From: Winogradskyella flava
Lineage (GTDB): Bacteria > Bacteroidota > Bacteroidia > Flavobacteriales > Flavobacteriaceae
Direction: 5' to 3'
Assembly (NCBI RefSeq): GCF_014243395.1
Contig: NZ_JACLCP010000001.1
Coordinates: forward strand, 620,001-684,000
DNA: 64,000 nucleotides
The notes under the pieces were generated by a model that was given only the letters and a program-made list of their open reading frames with translations, was not told the DNA's origin and searched no databases. The translations under genes and the position numbers were made by a program. Of this stretch, positions 1-8,245 are shown in pieces; the first letter of the stretch is position 1; every line of letters starts with the position of its first letter.

Positions 1-446
1 GTCTTGGTTATTCCAAGACCAAAAAATGGATCAGTTGGGTCCACAACTTCTACGTTAGTACTTTGCAAATTGATGTCGTGAAATGTTGCACCTGCTTTAA
101 TACCAAAAGCCAAGCGATGCTCACCTTCAAATTTCAAGGTATACGAAACATCGGCATAAACATTAGTTTCGTTAACAGGACCGACTCGGTCAGCAATTAC
201 CGATAATCCTGCTCCAAGGTTATTTCCCACCTGGCCATGGACAAAAAATGTACCAGTCTCTGGAGCTCCATCAATGCCACTCCATTGGTTCCTATATAAT
301 AGGCCACCAGAAGTAACTTCTTTTGAACCTGCATAGGCTGGATTTATGACGTTCATATTATACATGTACTGTGTGTACTGAGGGTCTTGTTGCCCATGCA
401 TTTGAAATGCTAAAAGCAGAACCGCTATAATAGAGAGTTTTTTCAT
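1..446 (-). CDS. PorP/SprF family type IX secretion membrane protein (partial)
   Basis: The first 148 residues of a gene whose 3' part lies outside the window. The ATG is at 446 and is followed by a signal peptide (MKKLSIIAVLLLAFQMHGQQ). The mature start DPQYTQYMYNMNVINPAYAGS is the hallmark opening of the PorP/SprF family, followed by a beta-rich stretch with NQWSG and the ADVSYTLKFEGEHRLAFGIK strand. Family members are outer-membrane beta-barrel proteins that help secrete or anchor T9SS type B cargo such as SprB. The gene starts 28 bases after the stop of the large type B cargo protein and reads in the same direction, so the two are probably one transcript and a secretion partner pair. Confidence 0.88.
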   Translation of the reverse strand, partial: MKKLSIIAVLLLAFQMHGQQDPQYTQYMYNMNVINPAYAGSKEVTSGGLLYRNQWSGIDGAPETGTFFVHGQVGNNLGAGLSVIADRVGPVNETNVYADVSYTLKFEGEHRLAFGIKAGATFHDINLQSTNVEVVDPTDPFFGLGITK

Positions 447-474
447 TATAATTTAAGTTGATTCAGTTAGTTGA

Positions 475-3400
475 TTATCTATTTATATATACCCAAGAAC
501 TACGTTTCTTCGCACCACCTTCATAAATTACGGTGTAGAAATATGTACCTACAGGCAGTTCTTCACCGTCATTGGTTTGTCCCTCCCATTCATTAGTGTA
601 ATTCCTTTTTGAATATACCAAAACGCCATTTCTGTTAAATATTTCAAGTTTAACAACGCCAAAGCTTCTTAAGTCAAACGTATCATTCTGTCCAGGAGAA
701 ACGCCAGGTGAAATACCTTGTGGGAATTCGCAGGACTCAAGTTCTATTACTTGTGTAGTTATTGTATTTCCACAACCAGAATCATTAAAGGTAATTTCCG
801 CAGAGTAGTCGCCACCGACTAAAACGGTATCTAATGTTAGGCCACTAGAACCAGAAATAGGAACACCATCTAACAACCAAGTGACTGTCGCATTTGTTGC
901 TGTAAAGTTTGTTGGTATAATACCAATACTCACAGGTACTGTAGCATTAGGACAAACAACGAAATCAAATTGATCAACATCAAAAGTTGCTAATGGTACA
1001 ATATTGATTTCTAAGTTAAAAGACGTCGTATTATGACAGCCAGTTGTAATATCAACAGCTCTAACAAATATAGTTTCGCCACTACTTGAATAGTTACTAG
1101 TATTAGTAATTGGAGAATCTCCACTATCAGCGTTCTCTTGCGAAGTGTGGTATGTAACAGTGATATTCGGATCTGTACTTACTTCACTATCGATTGATGT
1201 AAGATCAAACTCGGTAATACCATCGACAGTACCATCTAAATCATCACATACTACAAAATCCATAGGCTGATTAATTGTTGGAACAGGATTAACCATCAAT
1301 TCTAGCTGAGCTAGTTGTCTACAACCTAAGAAACCATCGTTGGCAGCATCTGTATCTTCAACTCTAATGATAAGTGTTTCACCTGAAGATGGATATGGAG
1401 TCGACACGGGATTTATTGCTTGATTCGCGTCAGACATGTTAGTGTAATAGCTTACCGTAAAATCAGAGCTAAACCCTAACGACGTTGTAAGCGCATCTAA
1501 ATCAAAATCTCCAGAACCATCGGCCACAGGACCATCGCACGCTTCTAATGTCTGGTCTCCTAAGGTCCCAGGATCATCATAAAGGTTAACTATAACCGTC
1601 TGAGAGTCTGCAGTGGCATTACATTGTGAGTCAAAAGCTTGAACCCTGTAAACTCCAGACTCAGTGATTGTAAGTGCTGCTGCTGTTTCACCAGATATTT
1701 CAACATCATTATTAAACCAAATGAAAGTATCTGCAAAAGGAGAATCCGTTTCGATAGTTACAGAAGGGAAACCACATACGGATACTTCATCAGTTTCCAG
1801 AGGATCATTGCTTGGATCAATGAAAACTTCTTGACTTGTGATTTGTGCATCAATATCGGCTATTGTGCTACCAGCACTAGTATCACCAAGATTAGTTTGT
1901 CTAACCTGGATTATTCCAGCATCTTGGTCAAAATTAGTGATCAATAATAAATAAAGTTCTCCTTGTTGTGCACCAAGCAGTGTTACATCTTCAACGGCTG
2001 CGGCCGAATAACTACAATCTACTACAGATGCCAAGGCACATAGATCATCACCTGGTGCGTAAGGTCCCCATAGTAAAAAGTCTACATCCAATTCTGAGCC
2101 TATAGGATTATCATTGCTATCAAAAGCAGAATTTTGTACAATCTCCAGAAGAATATCTCCTGTTGTCCCTATTTCTAGTGTACTAAATGTCGGATTGGGC
2201 GTCGTGAATAAACAATCTATCTGTCCGTCACCAGGTAGGACATTGATTGTATTATACGTATATAATATATCAGTAGCGTCACTTCCACTACAGAAATTTG
2301 CCGCAGTATCACATGTTATATTTACAGGTGCCACATAAGGCGTAATACAAAGATCAAATGTTGTATCCTCCGGATCTGCATCACCAGAATATACTCTTAT
2401 AAAATAGGTTTCACCAATTGTAAGTGAAGATGCTACACTAGACCATTCTGCAAAGCCGTCAACACAAGCAATTTCAGTTAAGTTATCACATGTACCAGAA
2501 TACACGGAATGATTAATATCGGTTGCTGAGCTTCCTGCAACGTTAGCAAGTGAAATTAAATGCGAATCACTTTGTGCCACAAATTGGAACCACACATCAT
2601 CATTTGCTATACCACCACAAGACGGATCAGTGACTCCAGATGGCGCTGCACCAAATATCGAACCTGTAGTACTAACCTCGCATAGTATATCATTATTTAC
2701 AACAGCAACATTAGCCTCGCAAGGTGTATCATTATCTGGAGGACATATAAACTGTAACTGAGGGCTAACAATCGTACACAAGCTTTCTTGTTCATTGGCA
2801 ACAGAAACGCTAACTGTACTTGCAGATGGGAAAGGACCAACCTGTATCATACCTGCAGCTGTAACTTGTAATGTCGAAGTGTCAAAATCGTTGGATACTT
2901 CCAAAGAGGTTGCATCTCCCAAACTTGTAATATCAACATCAATAAAAAATTGCTGATTATCACAATCGTCTACTATATTAAAACTTGCTTCAGGGAGTAT
3001 ACAAGGTAAGACGCCAACATTCACAGTAAAATCTAAAGTTACCCCAAAGGCACCATTATAGCAGGGGTTAGGAGTGGCTTGACCACCATCAGCTGTTCCA
3101 ATGCGCATTCTATGCTCACCAGGAGTAGCAGTCACGGGCATTACAAATGACGCGTCCAAAGTTGTTGGGTTGTCGGCTGTAGACTCTCCTGAAAAGACAA
3201 GTTCCGAAGCATCGAATACTAAGTTGTTATCAAAATCTATCCAAATATTTGTACCATAAGTAAAACCTGTAGCGAATGTAATCGCCACACTAGTATTCAC
3301 TCCAGGAAAAACATCAATTACAGGAGATGTTTGATTTTCATAAGTAACATCACCTGGGCTTGGAAAATCTATGCCTTCTATCGTCGTATTTTCAACGCCT

Positions 3401-5775
3401 GTTCCGTCGTTACTTGATGGGATGGACTCACAATAGCCTGTAAAGAATTGGAAAGGTCCCGAGAATGAACTCAAGTCTGAAGCACCACATACTGCTTGAA
3501 CGTAGAACTCGTATTCGGTATCAGATGTTAAATTATCTAAGGTAAAAGGATTAGTTGTTACGCCTGTAGCTACAGTCCCAGTGCCTAGTGCGAATCCAGC
3601 CAAACCATATTCAATATTCCATTCGTTCGATGATCCTGTTTCGGTCCATCCGACTTCAGTAGACGTTAAACTTAAATTATTTGCCGTAAGATCTGTTGGT
3701 TCTGGACAAGTTGGGATGCCTCTAACTCTAAAATTATCAACAAAAATATCATTATCCTGTGGGTCATCTACTGTACCTTCAGAACCTAGGATACCAAACT
3801 GAACAGTTTGTCCAGCATAGGCTTCTAGTGTTATAACTGGGTGCTCACCGGTTGGTGATACCACTGAAGTATTATCGTAAGTTAATAGTGGCGTCCATGT
3901 AACTCCATTATCATTTGTAATTAAAAGCTGTACAAAATCATCAGACCCTAATGTGCCCGCAACTGTAGAACTTGCAAATTCCATAATACCAAAATCAAAT
4001 TCCACTTGGAAAGGCCCACCAGTTAAATCAAACTGAGGAGAAAGAAGCCAATCACTTTTTGCGGCTAGCCATAAGTTTATTTTATAAGCACCATCTCCGG
4101 TACCTATGTTTAAGAATTCATCTGGCACCCAAGAACTTCCACCTAACTCAAGAGGTCCAGTTGTGGCATCGCCATTATCGGCCTCATCCCAACAATCTGG
4201 AATAATAGTACTAAATTGTTCTATATAGTCTGGTGTAAAGACATCACATAGTGTTTCAAAAGTAAAAGGCCCTGTCCAACCACTTAAACCGCCACCACAA
4301 TCTGCTTGAACATAATAATCATATTGTGTTACAGCGGTTAAACTTGAAGCTGTATATGGATTAGACACACCACTGGCAGTAGGAGTCCCACTTGGCGCTG
4401 TCCCTGATGTCACTAACTCTATATTCCAAGATGACACAGAACCGTCTTGAGACCAGCTCAATTCTGCACTATTAGAGGTGATCGCATTTGCCATTAATTG
4501 AGAAGGGTTGAAGCAAGATGGCGCCTCATCGAAAGTAACATCATCGATAGCGATATCATCATAAAAATCACCTGGAACATTTTCAGAAAATACAAAACGC
4601 GCTTGCACATCTCCAGTAATAGTTAGAGTACTTATATCTATAACAATTAAAGTCCATCCTCCAGTATTGGTATTATAAGTAGCCATGTTATTCCAAGCAG
4701 CACCATCCCAAACTTCTACATCCAAATTGTTGTTTGAATTGCTTTCATTGTCACTTATTAAATAGAATGAAAGCGCTGGCACTGTTAGGCCAGAAACATC
4801 AACTAAAGGACTAGTTAGAGTTCTTACACCTTCTTCTCCAGAAGCATCTGCCCAAGCAAAAAAGTTATTCGATGCTGTACTTCCTGAGATTGTACCATCA
4901 TCGCCAACATGTGTACCTGCGGCGTCATCATCAAAAAACCAATCTTCGCCACCATCCATGGACCAACAGAGAGGAATTGCTCCAGCGTTCTCAAAATCTT
5001 CTGTATATGGTGCTGTGAATGTTACACATTCTGTAGAAAAAAGAATTGGCCCTACCCATGTACTAAAATCACCTCCACCGCAATCTGCCTGATAATATAA
5101 AAAATAATTTGAAGCAGGTGTCAAACTACTCAAGGCTGTGTTTGGTGTTGTTGTAGGTGAAATAGAAGCTTCTTCTTCACCATTTCCTGGCGTAAAATCA
5201 GCACCTGTATTATATTCTATTACCCAAGCAGTTTCAGAATCTCCCGCTGTCCAATCTAATGTTGCTGCTGTTGCTGTTACCCCAGAAACCGTCATTCCAG
5301 TAGGTGCTATACATGTAGGGGTTTCAAAAAGGGTTACTACAATATTTGCCCAGTCTGCATTAGATCCACCAAAACTCTGATTTAAAACTAAATCGATATA
5401 TCCATCACTAGTAGGATCATATAATCCAGCCAAGTCACCCGTAAAAGTTAGCGTTGTAGCAGCACCACTATTTGCTCCACCTGTAGTAGGAGGATCAATT
5501 GTAATAGATCCAGCAGTTGTTGTAAATGTGAGATCGGCTTCCACTGACCATGGGTTTCCCCCACCTGCAGTCCAGTCAACAGTTATTGAAAATGAATCAT
5601 AAGTACCTGTTGAGGATGCTGGTACACTTACAGTGTTGGCTGCATCATTTAAATTAATAGTAACAGGTGATCCTGATGCCACATTTGTTGGGCCTACTAT
5701 TGAATTAAAATCATATTGAGCACTGGCAGTTAGAAAGAACCCAAGCATGATAAAAAATAGAGTAATCTTTTTCAT
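475..5775 (-). CDS. large multidomain T9SS type B (gliding motility-associated C-terminal) surface protein
   Basis: A 1766-residue exported protein. Signal peptide at residues 1-19 ending TASAQ. Three fibronectin type III-like domains begin near residues 155, 422 and 693 (CIAPTGMTVSG, CFNPSQLMANA, CPEPTDLTANN), each closing with an AxCGxxxxSxWxGPFxF-type strand. Between them are MAM/choice-of-anchor-J-like jelly rolls (DFENAGAIPLCWSMDGG, IIPDCWDEADNGD). A GEVED-type domain with WIDFDNNLVFDASE and GEHRMRIGTADGG follows near 800-930, then Ig-like modules. The last ~80 residues (ISPGVSPGQNDTFDLR ... VKLEIFNRNGVLVYS ... NDGEELPVGTYFYTV) are the type B sorting domain, which sends cargo through T9SS to the cell surface. 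The PorP/SprF gene downstream is the usual companion. Binding target unknown; adhesion is inferred. Confidence 0.9.
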   Translation of the reverse strand: MKKITLFFIMLGFFLTASAQYDFNSIVGPTNVASGSPVTINLNDAANTVSVPASSTGTYDSFSITVDWTAGGGNPWSVEADLTFTTTAGSITIDPPTTGGANSGAATTLTFTGDLAGLYDPTSDGYIDLVLNQSFGGSNADWANIVVTLFETPTCIAPTGMTVSGVTATAATLDWTAGDSETAWVIEYNTGADFTPGNGEEEASISPTTTPNTALSSLTPASNYFLYYQADCGGGDFSTWVGPILFSTECVTFTAPYTEDFENAGAIPLCWSMDGGEDWFFDDDAAGTHVGDDGTISGSTASNNFFAWADASGEEGVRTLTSPLVDVSGLTVPALSFYLISDNESNSNNNLDVEVWDGAAWNNMATYNTNTGGWTLIVIDISTLTITGDVQARFVFSENVPGDFYDDIAIDDVTFDEAPSCFNPSQLMANAITSNSAELSWSQDGSVSSWNIELVTSGTAPSGTPTASGVSNPYTASSLTAVTQYDYYVQADCGGGLSGWTGPFTFETLCDVFTPDYIEQFSTIIPDCWDEADNGDATTGPLELGGSSWVPDEFLNIGTGDGAYKINLWLAAKSDWLLSPQFDLTGGPFQVEFDFGIMEFASSTVAGTLGSDDFVQLLITNDNGVTWTPLLTYDNTSVVSPTGEHPVITLEAYAGQTVQFGILGSEGTVDDPQDNDIFVDNFRVRGIPTCPEPTDLTANNLSLTSTEVGWTETGSSNEWNIEYGLAGFALGTGTVATGVTTNPFTLDNLTSDTEYEFYVQAVCGASDLSSFSGPFQFFTGYCESIPSSNDGTGVENTTIEGIDFPSPGDVTYENQTSPVIDVFPGVNTSVAITFATGFTYGTNIWIDFDNNLVFDASELVFSGESTADNPTTLDASFVMPVTATPGEHRMRIGTADGGQATPNPCYNGAFGVTLDFTVNVGVLPCILPEASFNIVDDCDNQQFFIDVDITSLGDATSLEVSNDFDTSTLQVTAAGMIQVGPFPSASTVSVSVANEQESLCTIVSPQLQFICPPDNDTPCEANVAVVNNDILCEVSTTGSIFGAAPSGVTDPSCGGIANDDVWFQFVAQSDSHLISLANVAGSSATDINHSVYSGTCDNLTEIACVDGFAEWSSVASSLTIGETYFIRVYSGDADPEDTTFDLCITPYVAPVNITCDTAANFCSGSDATDILYTYNTINVLPGDGQIDCLFTTPNPTFSTLEIGTTGDILLEIVQNSAFDSNDNPIGSELDVDFLLWGPYAPGDDLCALASVVDCSYSAAAVEDVTLLGAQQGELYLLLITNFDQDAGIIQVRQTNLGDTSAGSTIADIDAQITSQEVFIDPSNDPLETDEVSVCGFPSVTIETDSPFADTFIWFNNDVEISGETAAALTITESGVYRVQAFDSQCNATADSQTVIVNLYDDPGTLGDQTLEACDGPVADGSGDFDLDALTTSLGFSSDFTVSYYTNMSDANQAINPVSTPYPSSGETLIIRVEDTDAANDGFLGCRQLAQLELMVNPVPTINQPMDFVVCDDLDGTVDGITEFDLTSIDSEVSTDPNITVTYHTSQENADSGDSPITNTSNYSSSGETIFVRAVDITTGCHNTTSFNLEINIVPLATFDVDQFDFVVCPNATVPVSIGIIPTNFTATNATVTWLLDGVPISGSSGLTLDTVLVGGDYSAEITFNDSGCGNTITTQVIELESCEFPQGISPGVSPGQNDTFDLRSFGVVKLEIFNRNGVLVYSKRNYTNEWEGQTNDGEELPVGTYFYTVIYEGGAKKRSSWVYINR

Positions 5776-5815
5776 TATTAATCGGTTTGTTAGAAATTAT
5801 TAAATCCCTCGTAAC

Positions 5816-5886
5816 ACGTTGGTTACAAAAGAATTGATCTTTAAATATGAAATGGGGCTTTATTTTGACTTTTATAACGTTGGTTA
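5816..5886. repeat. short direct repeat upstream of the T9SS cargo gene
   Basis: The 10-mer ACGTTGGTTA occurs at 5816-5825 and 5877-5886, 61 bases apart, in the 212-base gap between the large cargo gene and the endonuclease-like gene. The first copy also sits in an imperfect inverted repeat (GTAAC ... GTTAC, 5811-5826). It could be a regulator site for the cargo operon, whose start is at 5775, but chance is not excluded. The rest of the gap is AT-rich with nothing recognised. Confidence 0.3.
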
Positions 5887-5987
5887 GCCGTAATTTTTTA
5901 AGTCAAGTCGAATATATAAAAAATGACTATTAACAAGATGTTAACAATGTTATAATAGATTAACTACCGTATTAATCGATAAATGAC

Positions 5988-6950
5988 TTAGACGTTATTC
6001 TCGGAATGTTTTAGCTGTATATATACAGGAAAATGATCACTGTAACCACCCCTATATTTCTTTCCTACATAGGTTCTAAATGGTTGCCCTTTATACTTGC
6101 CATGATATTGGGTCAAAATCTTATCATTAAAGACATCAGCCTTGTCAAAAGACAGGTTGGAATTTCTTTTATCAAAAAAGTTAACAGAGAAAAATATCTG
6201 ATCAAATAGATTCCATTGAAAATCATGATTTAAACTACCTTTATCTCTGGACCAAACGGTTTTAAAAGGGTTAAATAAATCACTTTCTTTTTCCATTAGC
6301 CTTATACTAGTATCATTTGGGTTATCGTTAAAGTCGCCCATAACAATAATTTTTGCGTCAGTATTTTCTTTTTTCAATCTTTTGATTATGGAATTCACAA
6401 CATTTGCCGCTGAGATACGTTTGTGCTCTGTTTCTTTTTCACCCTCACGACGAGAGGACCAATGGTTGACAATAATGTTGAGCTTTTCCTCATGTAGTCT
6501 TCCTTGTACCAAAAGAACATCTCTAGTATAATCCCTTTCACCAGAATCATTTTGAAGATATACAGAAAAGGTCTCTGAACTTTCAACTTTAAATAGGTCA
6601 TCTTTATAAAGAAGGGCAACGTCAATCCCACGCTCATCAGACGAATCGTAATGTACATAGCTGTAAGCTTCTTCAATGAGATTTTTACTTCTTACTAAAT
6701 CGGATAGGACTTTTTTATTTTCAACTTCAGCTAGCCCGATAATGACAGGTGCATGTTCTGTAGCTTCATCACCTATTTTAGAAATAACGGACCCCAATTT
6801 TCTAAGTTTGTTTTCATAACGTTTTGGAGTCCATCTTTTCGCGGAAACCGGTAAAAAATCATCATCGTTTGTGTTTGGGTCATTTTCAAAATCGAATAAA
6901 TTTTCGATGTTATAAAATGCAATAGTATACTCTTGTGAATTATTATTCAT
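5988..6950 (-). CDS. endonuclease/exonuclease/phosphatase family protein, no signal peptide
   Basis: A 320-residue protein of the metal-dependent EEP fold (DNase I, exonuclease III, sphingomyelinase relatives) that cleaves phosphodiester bonds. Visible motifs: the N-terminal FYNIENLFD (metal-binding Asn and Glu), VEN, the RGIDVALLY strand, the NHWSSRREGE active-site His loop, MGDFNDNP (catalytic Asp and Asn) and the C-terminal SDHFPVY (His/Asp). I chose the ATG at 6950 because the domain begins a few residues later; a longer reading from 6989 adds a stretch that overlaps the promoter region. No signal peptide, so probably cytosolic, unlike its paralogue at 58539-59618. Substrate (DNA, RNA or another phosphodiester) cannot be told. 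Divergent from hflX. Confidence 0.85.
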   Translation of the reverse strand: MNNNSQEYTIAFYNIENLFDFENDPNTNDDDFLPVSAKRWTPKRYENKLRKLGSVISKIGDEATEHAPVIIGLAEVENKKVLSDLVRSKNLIEEAYSYVHYDSSDERGIDVALLYKDDLFKVESSETFSVYLQNDSGERDYTRDVLLVQGRLHEEKLNIIVNHWSSRREGEKETEHKRISAANVVNSIIKRLKKENTDAKIIVMGDFNDNPNDTSIRLMEKESDLFNPFKTVWSRDKGSLNHDFQWNLFDQIFFSVNFFDKRNSNLSFDKADVFNDKILTQYHGKYKGQPFRTYVGKKYRGGYSDHFPVYIQLKHSENNV

Positions 6951-6999
6951 GGCAATAAATATAGAATTTTTAAAGCGTATTAAGAACACTACATTTGTT

Positions 7000-7007
7000 T
7001 AACTTTG
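7000..7007 (+). promoter_or_regulatory. candidate -7 promoter element of hflX
   Basis: TAACTTTG fits the Bacteroidota -7 consensus TAnnTTTG and lies 14 bases before the hflX ATG. No convincing TTG at -33 is seen, so this is weak. Confidence 0.3.
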
Positions 7008-7021
7008 TACTTTACTTACTT

Positions 7022-8233
7022 ATGATAGAAAAAAAAGACATTGCTTTAGAAAGAGTTGTACTCATTGGTATTATAACACAGGACCAAAATGAAGAAAAGT
7101 CCAAGGAATATCTTGATGAGTTAGAATTTTTAACCTACACGGCAGGTGGCGAGGTTATAAAACGCTTCACGCAGAAAATGAACATGCCTAATCCTAAAAC
7201 ATTTATCGGTAGCGGTAAAATGGACGAGGTCATGCATTTTGTTAAGGATAATGATATTGGCACCGTAATTTTTGATGATGAACTCTCACCAGCCCAAGAA
7301 CGAAATATTAGTAAGATTCTCAATTGTAAGATTTTGGATAGAACCAATCTTATTCTTGATATATTCGCACAGCGTGCTCAAACCAGCTATGCTAGGACTC
7401 AAGTAGAATTAGCACAATGCGAATATTTATTACCAAGATTGAAAGGTATGTGGACCCACCTTGAACGACAAAAAGGTGGTATTGGAATGCGTGGCCCAGG
7501 TGAAACTGAAATAGAAACAGATAGACGTATTGTTAGGGATAAAATATCCTTATTAAAGTCTAAAATTAAAGCCATTGATAAACAAATGGCAGTACAGCGT
7601 GGTAATCGTGGTAAATTGGTTCGAGTGGCGTTAGTGGGATATACCAATGTTGGTAAGTCTACATTAATGAACGTCATAAGTAAAAGCGAAGTCTTTGCAG
7701 AAAACAAACTCTTTGCTACCCTAGATACCACAGTTAGAAAAGTGGTTATCGGTAATCTGCCATTTTTAGTTAGCGATACCGTTGGTTTTATAAGAAAGTT
7801 ACCTACGCAATTGGTGGAGTCATTTAAAAGTACGCTAGATGAGGTGAGGGAAGCAGACTTATTACTTCATGTTGTAGATATTTCGCATTCTAATTTCGAA
7901 GAGCACATTGATTCCGTTAATCAGATTTTAGATGAGATAGAAAGTAAGGGCAAACCCACCATAATGGTCTTCAATAAAATTGACGCTTATGAGTCTGAGC
8001 CTTATGATGAAGATGATTTAATTGTAGAAAAAACTAAAGCTAACTATACCATTGAGGAATGGAAAAAAACATGGATGGCTAAGTTAGGAGATAACGCTTT
8101 GTTTATATCTGCATTGAACAAGGAAAATCTAAATGAGTTTAGAAAACGTATTTATAAAGAAGTTAGAGAAATACATGTAACTCGTTTTCCTTACAATCAT
8201 TTTCTATATCCAGATGTTGAAGAGATAGAATAA
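7022..8233 (+). CDS. hflX: GTPase HflX
   Basis: A 403-residue ribosome-associated GTPase of the HflX family, which in other bacteria splits or rescues stalled 70S ribosomes under stress. The N-terminal HflX domain holds GSGKMDEV and DRTNLILDIFAQRAQT; the glycine-rich IGMRGPGETEIETDRR follows a coiled region. The G domain has G1 VGYTNVGKST (near residue 205), G3 DTVGFIRKLP (near 250) and G4 NKID (near 317). The ATG at 7022 is preferred: an upstream in-frame ATG at 6995 would add nine hydrophobic residues and run through the candidate promoter. The PBP gene follows after 12 bases, so they may be co-transcribed. Confident family call. Confidence 0.95.
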   Translation: MIEKKDIALERVVLIGIITQDQNEEKSKEYLDELEFLTYTAGGEVIKRFTQKMNMPNPKTFIGSGKMDEVMHFVKDNDIGTVIFDDELSPAQERNISKILNCKILDRTNLILDIFAQRAQTSYARTQVELAQCEYLLPRLKGMWTHLERQKGGIGMRGPGETEIETDRRIVRDKISLLKSKIKAIDKQMAVQRGNRGKLVRVALVGYTNVGKSTLMNVISKSEVFAENKLFATLDTTVRKVVIGNLPFLVSDTVGFIRKLPTQLVESFKSTLDEVREADLLLHVVDISHSNFEEHIDSVNQILDEIESKGKPTIMVFNKIDAYESEPYDEDDLIVEKTKANYTIEEWKKTWMAKLGDNALFISALNKENLNEFRKRIYKEVREIHVTRFPYNHFLYPDVEEIE

Positions 8234-8245
8234 AGTGTCTTTTAA

